Below, piece after piece: positions 15,936 through 23,836 of a stretch of 28,509 nt of DNA. Made by a program: the position numbers and the translations under genes. The stretch spans positions 1 through 28,509 of the forward strand of contig CAZQEZ010000055.1 of NCBI GenBank assembly GCA_964592475.1, read 5' to 3'. The stretch comes from CAZQEZ01 sp964592475. Its GTDB lineage: Bacteria; Bacteroidota; Bacteroidia; Cytophagales; Cyclobacteriaceae. Under the pieces are notes generated by a model that saw nothing but the letters and a program-made list of their open reading frames with translations, made no database searches and was not told where the DNA came from. Numbering within the stretch: the first letter of the stretch is position 1; each line of letters begins with the position of its first letter.

Positions 15936-17273
15936 ATGCGTAGTATAATAATAAAAAATGCACAAATTGTAAACGAAGGTAAAATTTCAAATGGCGATCT
16001 ATTAATTAAAAATGGTAGGATTGAAAAAATAGCCAATGAATTAAATGATCACGCGAATGAAGAAATAAATGGGTATGGCAAATTACTATTACCCGGCGTA
16101 ATAGACGACCAGGTACACTTTAGGGAACCCGGCCTTACCCATAAAGCTGATATCGAAAGTGAATCAAAAGCGGCAGTAGCCGGTGGTATTACTTCTTATA
16201 TGGAAATGCCCAATGTAAAACCTCCATCAATCACGCAAGAATTGCTGGAAAGTAAATATAAAATTGGAGCGAATAAGTCTTTAGCCAACTATTCATTTTA
16301 TATGGGCACCTCAAATGACAATCTGGAGGAAGTATTAAAAACAGACCCTGAAAATGTATGTGGTATAAAAATTTTCATGGGCTCATCTACCGGCAACATG
16401 CTGGTAGACGATGAGGGTGTGCTGCAAAAAGTATTTGCCAATGCTCCTACAATTATAGCAACACATTGTGAAGATGAAGCGACTATTAATCGAAACCTAA
16501 AAAAGTATCAAGAAAAGTTTGGTGATAACATTCCAATAGCGGTGCATCCTGAAATACGCAGCCACGAAGCTTGTTATCTTTCCTCATCTTTTGCAGTAAA
16601 TCTGGCAAAAAAACACGACACGCGTTTGCATATATTGCACCTATCTACTGCCAATGAGCTAGCTCTTTTTGACAATAAATTACCATTAAAAGACAAAAGA
16701 ATAACATCTGAGGCTTGTATTCATCACTTATGGTTTAGCGAGGATGATTATGAAAATAAAGGAACATTTATTAAGTGGAATCCGGCGGTAAAAACTGCTA
16801 AAGATCGAGAGGCAATATGGCAAGCTTTGCTGGAAGATAAAATTGATGTAATAGCTACCGATCATGCTCCTCACACACTAGAAGAAAAACAACAAATTTA
16901 CACTAAAGCTCCCTCAGGTGGTCCATTGGTTCAACATAGTTTAGTGGCTATGTTAGAAATGCACAAACGAGGAAAAATTTCATTGGAAAAAATAGCGGAA
17001 AAAATGTCTCACAACCCTGCCATCCTTTTTAATATTAAAGAAAGAGGCTTCATTAGAGAAGGTTTTTTTGCTGATCTTGTATTAGTTGACATGAACCGAC
17101 CCTGGAAAGTAGATAAGGAAAATATTTTATACAAATGCGGCTGGTCGCCATTTGAAGGTCAAAATTTTCAATCGGTAGTTACTCATACCATTGTATCAGG
17201 CCATTTGGCGTACGAAGAAGGCAAGTTTAATTTGGATCAGATGGGCGCTAGGCTTAAATTTGAACCCAATTGA
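15936..17273 (+). CDS. pyrC: Dihydroorotase
   Basis: A 445-aa cyclic amidohydrolase that closes carbamoyl-aspartate to dihydroorotate, step three of pyrimidine synthesis. Metal-site residues are His61 (QVHFREPG), Lys145 as the probable carboxylated bridging lysine (GIKIFMGSS), His177 (THCEDE), His235 or His232 (LHILHLS) and Asp309 (ATDHAPHT). The usual HxH pair on the first strand reads Gln59-Val-His61, so the first metal-binding His is replaced. From memory, this DDQVHFREPGLTHK form is common among Bacteroidota dihydroorotases, so the gene is probably functional. The alternatives, allantoinase or hydantoinase, are less likely given REPGLTHK and the overall match. No other pyr gene is adjacent. 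Confidence 0.9.
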   Translation: MRSIIIKNAQIVNEGKISNGDLLIKNGRIEKIANELNDHANEEINGYGKLLLPGVIDDQVHFREPGLTHKADIESESKAAVAGGITSYMEMPNVKPPSITQELLESKYKIGANKSLANYSFYMGTSNDNLEEVLKTDPENVCGIKIFMGSSTGNMLVDDEGVLQKVFANAPTIIATHCEDEATINRNLKKYQEKFGDNIPIAVHPEIRSHEACYLSSSFAVNLAKKHDTRLHILHLSTANELALFDNKLPLKDKRITSEACIHHLWFSEDDYENKGTFIKWNPAVKTAKDREAIWQALLEDKIDVIATDHAPHTLEEKQQIYTKAPSGGPLVQHSLVAMLEMHKRGKISLEKIAEKMSHNPAILFNIKERGFIREGFFADLVLVDMNRPWKVDKENILYKCGWSPFEGQNFQSVVTHTIVSGHLAYEEGKFNLDQMGARLKFEPN

Positions 17274-17297
17274 TAGTAAAAAATAATGATTTTTGAT

Positions 17298-17328
17298 TTT
17301 GCTGAAATTTATAAATCATCTATCTTTG
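17298..17328 (+). promoter_or_regulatory. Promoter of tRNA-His
   Basis: TTTG (17298-17301), a spacer of exactly 19 nt and TATCTTTG (17321-17328) match the Bacteroidota consensus TTTG-N19-TAnnTTTG perfectly. The start site would be about 10-12 nt before the tRNA. Confidence 0.75.
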
Positions 17329-17346
17329 CACTTCATTATTCATATG

Positions 17347-17420
17347 GTGATTGTAGTTCAGTTGGTTAGAACGCCTGATTGTGGTTCAGGAGGTCGCGGG
17401 TTCGAGTCCCGTCTTTCACC
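17347..17420 (+). tRNA. tRNA-His (anticodon GTG)
   Basis: A 74-nt tRNA with anticodon loop TTGTGGT (anticodon GTG) on the stem CCTGA/TCAGG, D-arm GTTCAGTTGGTTAGAAC and T-arm GCGGG-TTCGAGT-CCCGT. G17346 can serve as the extra G-1 that identifies tRNA-His, opposite C73 at 17420. CCA is not encoded. The acceptor stem is unusual: GTGATTG (17347-17353) against CTTTCAC (17413-17419) leaves two adjacent T-T mismatches at pairs 5-68 and 6-67. A consensus promoter and a strong terminator flank the gene, so it is probably expressed. Confidence 0.92.
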
Positions 17421-17426
17421 CTTTTC

Positions 17427-17455
17427 AAAGCTTTCCTCAACCGGAAAGCTTTTTT
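17427..17455 (+). terminator. Terminator of tRNA-His
   Basis: A 10-bp stem AAAGCTTTCC/GGAAAGCTTT with a 6-nt loop, followed by a T-run, starts seven bases after the tRNA. Confidence 0.85.
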
Positions 17456-17544
17456 ATTTTGTGATAATTGCAATTGTACCAGGTAAAAGTAAGATAGCTT
17501 AAGTTTAAAGAAATCAACTCCTAAAGTTGGTCTCGTTTAAATTA

Positions 17545-18507
17545 TTACTTTTTATTAATGTTGAATAATGAATCTACAAATTCGTATTTGTTAAAAACTT
17601 GCAGATCTTCCACCTTCTCTCCCACCCCAATGTACTTCACCGGAATTTTAAACTCATCACTTATACCTATCACCACACCACCTTTGGCAGTTCCATCCAG
17701 TTTAGTAATAGCTAGCGAGGTTACCTCAGTTGCCTTGGTAAACTCACGAGCTTGAATTACCGCGTTTTGCCCTGTACTTCCATCTAAAACAAGTAAAACT
17801 TCATGAGGGGCTTCCGGAATAAATTTTTGTACTACCCGCTTTATTTTGGTGAGTTCATTCATCAGGTTCACTCGTGTGTGTAAGCGTCCTGCGGTGTCTA
17901 TAATTACAACATCAGCGTTTGTTTCAACACCTCTTTTAGCGGTATCAAAAGCTACCGAAGCTGGATCAGTATTCATGCCATGCGAAACCACAGGCACATC
18001 TACACGCTCACCCCATAACTTTAGCTGGTCTACAGCGGCTGCTCTAAAAGTGTCGGCGGCCCCAAGCAACACATTTTTGCCTTTATTCTTAAATTGTGCT
18101 GCCAATTTGCCTATTGTTGTTGTTTTACCAACTCCATTTACACCCACAACTAATATTACATATGGCTTTATACCTTCTGGTAAAGTAAAGTCTTTCAGAT
18201 CTTCGGTTTTATTTTCTGCCAGTAATTTAGCTATCTCATCTTTTAGCAGCAAATTTAATTCCTGCAGATTAAGGTATTTATCTTTAGCCGCCCGCTCCTC
18301 TACGCGTTCGATTATTTTTATAGTAGTACTTACGCCAACATCAGATGTAATGAGAATTTCTTCAAGCTCATCCAAAAACTCATCATCCACTTTGGCTTTT
18401 CCTACCGTAGCCCGACTTATTTTACTAAAGAAAGAATCTTTGGTCTTTTCAAGACCTTTATCCAGGGTTTCTTTCTTATCTTTTGAAAAAAAATTTAATA
18501 TCGCCAT
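17545..18507 (-). CDS. ftsY: Signal recognition particle receptor FtsY
   Basis: A 320-aa SRP receptor GTPase that docks the SRP-ribosome complex at the membrane for co-translational insertion. It consists of the N domain (about 20-100) and G domain with little of the acidic A domain found in enterobacteria, a normal compact form. GTPase motifs are G1 GVNGVGKTT (122-130), the SRP-specific DTFRAAA (152-158), G3 DTAGR (204-208) and TKLDGTAKGG (268-277). It is the last gene of the rpmB-rpmG-DUF4295-ftsY cluster, 81 bases after DUF4295, with an intrinsic-terminator-like hairpin in between that may reduce read-through from the ribosomal genes. Confidence 0.98.
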   Translation of the reverse strand: MAILNFFSKDKKETLDKGLEKTKDSFFSKISRATVGKAKVDDEFLDELEEILITSDVGVSTTIKIIERVEERAAKDKYLNLQELNLLLKDEIAKLLAENKTEDLKDFTLPEGIKPYVILVVGVNGVGKTTTIGKLAAQFKNKGKNVLLGAADTFRAAAVDQLKLWGERVDVPVVSHGMNTDPASVAFDTAKRGVETNADVVIIDTAGRLHTRVNLMNELTKIKRVVQKFIPEAPHEVLLVLDGSTGQNAVIQAREFTKATEVTSLAITKLDGTAKGGVVIGISDEFKIPVKYIGVGEKVEDLQVFNKYEFVDSLFNINKK

Positions 18508-18533
18508 GGCATCAATTGCATTTTATGAAAAAC

Positions 18534-18558
18534 AAAAAAAGTCCCTGCACGGAGGGAC
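18534..18558 (-). terminator. Terminator between DUF4295 and ftsY
   Basis: On the minus strand the 6-bp GC-rich stem GTCCCT/AGGGAC with a 6-nt loop is followed by seven T. It lies between the DUF4295 stop and the ftsY start, so it would end or attenuate the ribosomal transcript before ftsY. Confidence 0.75.
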
Positions 18559-18588
18559 CAAATTATTTTAATATGTACCGAAGCTAAT

Positions 18589-18744
18589 TTATTTTTTAGC
18601 CAAAGCATCCTTTACCATATCGGCAGGAACAATCTCTTCTTTAAAAGTATATGCACCAGTTTTAGGAGATTTTATTGCTCTTATAACTTTAGCAACACCT
18701 TTGTCAGACTTATTTTTTAAGGTCGCAACTACTTTCTTAGCCAT
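18589..18744 (-). CDS. DUF4295 family small protein
   Basis: A 51-aa basic protein, MAKKVVATLKNKSDKGVAKV at the start and ending MVKDALAKK, read on the minus strand from an ATG at 18744 to a TAA at 18589. It belongs to DUF4295, a family confined to Bacteroidota and almost always found directly after rpmG and before ftsY. Its size, charge and position beside two ribosomal protein genes suggest a ribosome-associated role, and structures of Bacteroidota ribosomes have revealed phylum-specific small proteins, but I cannot state that this is one of them. The start codon is 8 bases after the rpmG stop, so the two are surely co-transcribed. Confidence 0.92.
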   Translation of the reverse strand: MAKKVVATLKNKSDKGVAKVIRAIKSPKTGAYTFKEEIVPADMVKDALAKK

Positions 18745-18752
18745 AATTTAAA

Positions 18753-18935
18753 TTATTTAATTTCTTTATGTACAGTATATTTTCTTAAAACAGGATTGTA
18801 TTTCTTCAACTCCATTCTACTTGGAGTGTTTTTTCTATTTTTAGTTGTGATATATCTTGAAGTACCTGGTTGTCCTGTACCTTTATGTTCGGTGCATTCT
18901 AGGATTACCTGTACTCTATTACCTTTTTTAGCCAT
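18753..18935 (-). CDS. rpmG: 50S ribosomal protein L33
   Basis: A 60-aa bL33 protein of the large ribosomal subunit. The start MAKKGNRVQVILECTEHK and the segment TSRYITTKNRKNTPSRMELKKYNP are diagnostic. It has a single Cys (Cys14) and lacks the paired CxxC motifs of the zinc-binding form, so it is the zinc-independent type. It lies 29 bases after rpmB and 8 bases before DUF4295 on the same strand. Confidence 0.97.
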   Translation of the reverse strand: MAKKGNRVQVILECTEHKGTGQPGTSRYITTKNRKNTPSRMELKKYNPVLRKYTVHKEIK

Positions 18936-18964
18936 TTTAAGTTCCTTTTTTAACTACTTTCTAA

Positions 18965-19204
18965 TTATATATTAAGAGTGCCCTTGGCTTTTGCCTCTTT
19001 TAACACTGATGTAATACCATTTTTGTTAATGGTGCGCAACGCTTTGGAAGACACCTTTATCGTGATCCACTTATCTTCCTCAGGCAAATAAAACTTCTTC
19101 TTGTGCAGGTTTGGATAAAACTTACGCTTGGTTTTATTGTTCGCATGCGAAACGTTATTCCCTACTCTTGGTCTTTTACCCGTAACTTGACAAACCTTCG
19201 ACAT
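18965..19204 (-). CDS. rpmB: 50S ribosomal protein L28
   Basis: A 79-aa bL28 protein, first gene of the rpmB-rpmG-DUF4295-ftsY cluster. The frame is open further upstream to 19270, but the family start MSKVCQVTGKRPRVGNNVSH is at 19204, and the upstream part contains the promoter region, so I use 19204. Only one Cys is present (Cys5), in place of the four-Cys zinc site of the other bL28 type. The conserved NKTKRKFYPNLHKKKFYLPEE-like region follows. Confidence 0.97.
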   Translation of the reverse strand: MSKVCQVTGKRPRVGNNVSHANNKTKRKFYPNLHKKKFYLPEEDKWITIKVSSKALRTINKNGITSVLKEAKAKGTLNI

Positions 19205-19239
19205 ATCTATATTATTCTTTATTTTACAAAACAGGAGTG

Positions 19240-19270
19240 CAAAGATGACAAAAAAGAAAATATATTTCAA
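19240..19270 (-). promoter_or_regulatory. Probable promoter of the rpmB cluster
   Basis: On the minus strand TTG (19268-19270), a 20-nt spacer and CATCTTTG (19240-19247) give 7 of 8 matches to TAnnTTTG. The implied leader before the rpmB ATG at 19204 is about 30 nt. Confidence 0.5.
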
Positions 19271-19446
19271 GTTTTTTTCTATTAAAATTTTAACTATCCA
19301 ATTAATTTTTCCAATTGATGATGTTTCTAAAACTAACTTATGAAAAATTATAAGTAAAATAAACAGCTATTATTGACTTTTGCATTGACTTTGCTTTCAA
19401 GTAAAATATTCACTAATATTAAGGATAATTTAAGCCTCAAAAAATT

Positions 19447-20934
19447 ATGAAAAAGTTAGCATTAATCTTTATTGCACTTTTGACAATACTACTATCAAAC
19501 TGCAAAACCTCCAATCAAAATGAAGAAGAATGGAATGTTTTATTTAATGGCACTTCGCTTGATGGTTGGCATGCTGCTGAAAACGAGGGCTCCTTTTACG
19601 TGGAGGATAGCATTTTAGTATGCAATGGACCTCGGTCTCATCTTTTTTATGAAAATGCAACTTATAAAAACTTTGAGCTATCGGCTGATATAATGACAGA
19701 ACCGGGTGCTAATTCCGGAATATATTTTCATACGGCTTACCAGGAAAAGGGATGGCCGGAAAAAGGGTACGAGGTTCAAGTAAATAATAGCCACACGGGC
19801 ACCAATGAATACAGAGAATTAAAAAGAACCGGTAGTTTGTATGCAGTACGCAACTTATACAATGCCTTTACTAATGATAATGAGTGGTTTAATCTGAAAA
19901 TAAAAGTAGAAGGAAAAAGAGTAACTGTACACGTTAATGATCAAATGATGGTTGATTATATTGAACCTGCCAACCCGGTACGAAATGAAAATCAACAAGA
20001 CAGGCTACTATCCTCGGGTACTTTTGCCTTGCAAAGCCACGACCCTGATAGTAAAGTATATTACAAAAACATTAAAGTAAAAAGGTTGCCTGAAAATACT
20101 GATTACGATAATGCCAAGCCTTATCTGGATGAAGAATTAAATAACACTATCTCACATTTACACAACATTGGTTTTCCATTAATGGACCTGCATGTACACC
20201 TTAAAGGTGATCTAACTATGGAAAAAGCGTTGGATCTAAGTCGTAAAAATGGAATTAATTATGGAATAGCCATTAATAGCGGGTTGGATTTTCCCATCAA
20301 CACAGATAAAAAACTCCGCGGTCATATACAAGAAAACCTGGAAGACCATCCCGTTTTTAAAGCGATGCAAGCAGAAGGTCGTGAATGGACTGAAATTTTT
20401 TCACCTGAAGCTATTTCTGTTTTTGATTATGTATTTACCGATGCCATGACGTTTAATGACATGGAAGGCAATCGAATGCACCTTTGGAAACCCGAGGAAG
20501 TAAATATTGCTGATAAGCAACTTTTTATGGATGCTCTCACAGATACAATTGTGCAAATTATTAACACTGAGCCGGTAGATGTGTATGCCAATGCAACCTA
20601 TCTGCCTGATACACTAGCTGATGAATACGACGAACTGTGGAACCAAGCACGAATGGAAAAAGTAACAGATGCATTGGCTGCAAACAATGTTGCTTTTGAA
20701 ATAAGTGCGAGGTACAAAATACCAAGCCCTGAATTTATTAAAATGGCCAAGGCAAAAGGGGTAAAATTTACTTTTGGCACTAATAATACCGATAGCAATT
20801 TAGGGCACCTTGCCTATTGCCTGGACATGATCGAAATATGCGATTTAAAAACTATTGACATGTTTATTCCTGAAGAAAACAGGGATTTCAACGCTAAGAT
20901 TAGGGAATTGGAAGATAGGAGTTCTATCCAATAA
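19447..20934 (+). CDS. Lipoprotein fusing DUF1080 to a PHP-like metal-dependent domain
   Basis: A 495-aa exported protein. A signal peptide ends in LLSNC, making Cys19 the likely lipid anchor. Residues about 28-213 form a DUF1080 domain (3-keto-disaccharide hydrolase / LamG-like fold: VLFNGTSLDGWH, GANSGIYFH, YEVQVNN, EWFNLKIKVEG, GTFALQSHDP, VYYKNIKVK). After a linker, residues about 244-480 resemble a PHP or amidohydrolase-type barrel: the metal motif Asp247-Leu-His249-Val-His251 (MDLHVHLKG), later YANATYLPD and the C-terminal FGTNNTDSNLG, where PHP proteins have their last metal ligands. DUF1080 domains act on or bind sugars; the second domain's substrate is unknown. I infer a two-step or binding-plus-hydrolysis enzyme at the cell surface. 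Stands alone. Confidence 0.85.
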   Translation: MKKLALIFIALLTILLSNCKTSNQNEEEWNVLFNGTSLDGWHAAENEGSFYVEDSILVCNGPRSHLFYENATYKNFELSADIMTEPGANSGIYFHTAYQEKGWPEKGYEVQVNNSHTGTNEYRELKRTGSLYAVRNLYNAFTNDNEWFNLKIKVEGKRVTVHVNDQMMVDYIEPANPVRNENQQDRLLSSGTFALQSHDPDSKVYYKNIKVKRLPENTDYDNAKPYLDEELNNTISHLHNIGFPLMDLHVHLKGDLTMEKALDLSRKNGINYGIAINSGLDFPINTDKKLRGHIQENLEDHPVFKAMQAEGREWTEIFSPEAISVFDYVFTDAMTFNDMEGNRMHLWKPEEVNIADKQLFMDALTDTIVQIINTEPVDVYANATYLPDTLADEYDELWNQARMEKVTDALAANNVAFEISARYKIPSPEFIKMAKAKGVKFTFGTNNTDSNLGHLAYCLDMIEICDLKTIDMFIPEENRDFNAKIRELEDRSSIQ

Positions 20935-21411
20935 TTTGTGGCTAATAAATGCTTTTAAGTTAAAATCAGAAGTTTCTCATTTTAAAAGGAGATTGGAGAG
21001 CATCTATAAAATCCTAACCTTACTAAAGTTTCGCATCAAGAAAATAAAATACCATTCAATCCTTTTTGAGAGCCAGGGTGAGTGTTATGCATTGAAATAT
21101 TTAATTTTTTAAAATTACGTTTATCCTAAAGAGTATAAGACCAATTAATAATATCCATTAAAAATGGAATTCCGGAGTAAAAGATCAGTAAATAAGAGCC
21201 ATAATCCAAACTTCATGTATCGGATTAGGAAGAATTTTTTTATTTGATTGGGTAATTTGTTCATATTTTGACAAATAACGACCCTATATTTATTATTTTG
21301 ATATATGAGTACCTATTTGCAAAGATTTGCTTTTGCAATTATCACAAAAAGCCCTATAATAGTGCCTCAAAAGTCAAAATTTAACTTAAATAACATAATT
21401 CCGTAACAACT
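20935..21411. other. Intergenic region, 477 bp
   Basis: No convincing gene, tRNA or terminator. A short hairpin TCCATT/AATGGA lies near 21155. A reading frame over 20855-21112 runs across the end of the preceding gene and has no coding character. The leader of the glycosyltransferase gene must lie in the right-hand part, but no exact TTTG-N19-TAnnTTTG promoter was found. Confidence 0.5.
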
Positions 21412-22899
21412 ATGATTAGAATAGTAAATGTACCAAAAGGTAGAGCTCTTGAAGATTATGAATCTTATGCTAGTTTATATTGGACAGTAAAAGAATTTAG
21501 GACTGAGGCTTCAATTTTTGTACCCAAATTACAAAAAAGAAAAATTTGGATGATAAATTCCACTGAAACCGGTGGAGGTGTTGCGGAAATGCTTCCTCGC
21601 CTGGTGAGTGTTATGAGGCAATTAGGCCTTGATGTGGATTGGGCTGTGATGGAAACGGATAAGCTTGCTTTTTTTAATTTAACAAAAAAAATACACAACA
21701 ATATCCATGGAAAAGCTGACCCTTTTTTCAATGAAGAACATAGAGAAGTATATGAACAAGTAAATTTTGAAAATGCCAATGAATTTCTGAAAATAGTCAG
21801 TCCAGATGATTTTGTAATAATTCATGACCCTCAACCTATGGGAATGGCTAAGATTTTACGTTCACATCATCCAAATTTAAAGTTGATCTGGCGATGTCAC
21901 ATCGGGCTGGATGAGGAAAATGAACAGACCAAGAATGCCTGGGATTTTCTTGGTGAATATTTTGAATATTACGACCATCAAGTTTACTCAGCACCGGAAT
22001 ATATCCCCAAAAACTTGACTGGTCATGTTTCAGTAGTTCATCCTAGTATTGACCCACTTACTGCAAAAAGTAAAGACCTAACTACCCATAGGATTAGCGG
22101 GATATTGAGCAACGCGGGCTTAATTCCTAACTTACATCCTACTGTTACCGAACCATTTGTGGCTCAGGCTCAACGGCTACAAGCCAATGGTGAATTCGCT
22201 TCACCTATGACACCCCAAGACATTGGATTACTCTACCGGCCCATCATCACCCAGGTTTCGCGATGGGATAGACTCAAAGGGTTTTTTCCTCTAATAGAAG
22301 GCTTTGCCATGATGAAAAAGAAATTGGATGGTTGGAACAATGGGCCAGATAAATTGAAAGAACCGGTAAGAATAAGCAGACTAGTATTAGCCGGCCCTGA
22401 TCCAGAAGCGGTTAAAGATGATCCGGAAGGACTTGAAGTATTGAACGAACTTATAGATTATTTCTGTAATCTGCCAAAGGATATACAAGAAGACATTGCC
22501 TTGGTAGTATTGCCTATGAAATCGACTGAAGAAAATGCACTTATTGTAAATGCGATTCAACGCTGCTCCACGGTGATTGTGCAAAATTCGTTACGTGAAG
22601 GATTTGGACTTACTGCAACAGAGGCCATGTGGAAAACAAAGCCAGTAATGGTATCTAATGCATGTGGTTTGCGGCAACAAGTACGCGACCAGATTGATGG
22701 AAAAATGATTAGCAACCCGGAAGACCCGGAAATGATCGCGAAGACCCTTATGGAAATGCTAGCCAATCCTGACCAACGAGAAATTTGGGCTTCAAATGCT
22801 CAGCGAAGGGTAATTGACAACTTTCTTATTATGACCCATGTGAAAAACTGGATAAGTGTGCTTGACGCTACCATGAAAAATTCTGGAATAGCCAAATAA
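21412..22899 (+). CDS. GT4 glycosyltransferase, trehalose synthase (TreT)-like
   Basis: A 495-aa cytoplasmic GT-B fold enzyme. The N-terminal domain has the Gly-rich loop GGGVAE (54-59), HDPQPMGM (138-145) and IWRCHIGLD (159-167), the last two being typical of the TreT / trehalose phosphorylase branch of GT4. The C-terminal domain has QVSRWDRLKGF (281-291) with the phosphate-binding Arg and Lys, VLAGPDPE, and the retaining-type EX7E motif Glu396-Glu404 (REGFGLTATEAMW). TreT joins NDP-glucose and glucose to trehalose reversibly. The match to the subfamily is good, but no other trehalose gene is nearby, so the exact acceptor is unproven. No signal peptide or membrane segment. Confidence 0.75.
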   Translation: MIRIVNVPKGRALEDYESYASLYWTVKEFRTEASIFVPKLQKRKIWMINSTETGGGVAEMLPRLVSVMRQLGLDVDWAVMETDKLAFFNLTKKIHNNIHGKADPFFNEEHREVYEQVNFENANEFLKIVSPDDFVIIHDPQPMGMAKILRSHHPNLKLIWRCHIGLDEENEQTKNAWDFLGEYFEYYDHQVYSAPEYIPKNLTGHVSVVHPSIDPLTAKSKDLTTHRISGILSNAGLIPNLHPTVTEPFVAQAQRLQANGEFASPMTPQDIGLLYRPIITQVSRWDRLKGFFPLIEGFAMMKKKLDGWNNGPDKLKEPVRISRLVLAGPDPEAVKDDPEGLEVLNELIDYFCNLPKDIQEDIALVVLPMKSTEENALIVNAIQRCSTVIVQNSLREGFGLTATEAMWKTKPVMVSNACGLRQQVRDQIDGKMISNPEDPEMIAKTLMEMLANPDQREIWASNAQRRVIDNFLIMTHVKNWISVLDATMKNSGIAK

Positions 22900-23033
22900 T
22901 CAAATAACCCCGGAATTAAATTATTTATATTTTATGGAATTTATATTTCAAGGTGCATTTTTTATTCACAATTTTCGTTATAATCTCAGGTCAGCAATTA
23001 TTTCTGCTGGCTTGTAGATTTATAACCAAAAAT

Positions 23034-23594
23034 ATGAAACTTAAATATATTTTTATATCCTTAATTTTAACATGTGCAGCATGTAGCCCCAAAGTAATTG
23101 TACAAACCGATTACATAAAGCCCGTAAACTTTAATGAATATCGCACCTATAGGTTTGATAATACCAAACCCGCACCCAACTTTACCTTTAACGATGCTAA
23201 CCAGGATCGGGTGCAACTGGCCATTGCAGAGCAAATGGAAAAGCGTAATTTTATTCAATCAGAAATCTCTGATCTGTTAATAAAAATTAATGGTTCTATT
23301 GCATTTATACGAGAAACCGGCACTAACAACATGGGGCCTGCTATGTGGGGACGAGGGTGGTATGATCCTTTTTGGATGAATAATAATCGTGCGCCCCGCG
23401 ATGAGAATCAAAATACAATGATAATTAATATAATCGATGAATTAGAAAATGAGCTCATTTGGCAAGGAGTGGCAACTGGTGAGTTTCAACAAAAAAAGAA
23501 ACATATTGAAATAGTGATCAGGGAAATAGTGAAGGAAATATTTAATGAATTTCCTAAAGAACCCACCGTGCAAAATGATGATATAACACGATAA
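23034..23594 (+). CDS. DUF4136 family lipoprotein
   Basis: A 186-aa lipoprotein. I place the start at the ATG at 23034, which gives a compact signal peptide ending in TCAAC with Cys17 as the lipidated residue; the frame continues upstream to a GTG at 22953 but would put 27 odd residues in front. The mature part shows the DUF4136 pattern: YRTYRFDNTKPAP near the start, QDRVQLAIAEQMEKRNFIQ, and NTMIINIIDELENELIWQGVATG with a C-terminal EIVKEIFNEFPKEP. The family is envelope-associated and of unknown function. It follows the glycosyltransferase gene by 134 bases. Confidence 0.85.
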   Translation: MKLKYIFISLILTCAACSPKVIVQTDYIKPVNFNEYRTYRFDNTKPAPNFTFNDANQDRVQLAIAEQMEKRNFIQSEISDLLIKINGSIAFIRETGTNNMGPAMWGRGWYDPFWMNNNRAPRDENQNTMIINIIDELENELIWQGVATGEFQQKKKHIEIVIREIVKEIFNEFPKEPTVQNDDITR

Positions 23595-23836
23595 CACATT
23601 TAACCATTACCTACGCTAAGAATGAAATCACTTTAACATGAATGAGGTTAGTGTTGCTTTTAACATTTCGAAAAGTATTTATAAAATCTGTAATGCCATT
23701 ATAAATTTTTCATTTTTTATCTTTTAAAATAAATCCTACACAGATAATATAGCGTAAATATTAGCATTTTTATTTACGATTCACCGCTGTATTTTAGTGC
23801 CTATGTTTTATTAAATTATAATAGAGTACAGAAATT

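Noticed and set aside
17293..17502. Open frame of 69 codons on the plus strand
   Set aside because: It runs straight through tRNA-His, its promoter and its terminator; the translation is the tRNA sequence.
17502..17544. Terminator after ftsY
   Set aside because: Only a 5-bp stem (CAACT/AGTTG) with a poor T-run; too weak to call.
17846..18571. Open frame of 241 codons antisense to ftsY
   Set aside because: It is the Ser/Pro-rich shadow of the highly conserved ftsY gene and extends through the terminator.
19205..19270. N-terminal extension of L28
   Set aside because: The 22 extra hydrophobic residues are not part of the L28 family and cover the promoter region.
20855..21112. Open frame of 85 codons after the DUF1080 gene
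   Set aside because: It overlaps the end of a real gene in another frame, and its tail is low-complexity Lys/Ile/Leu typical of AT-rich noncoding DNA.
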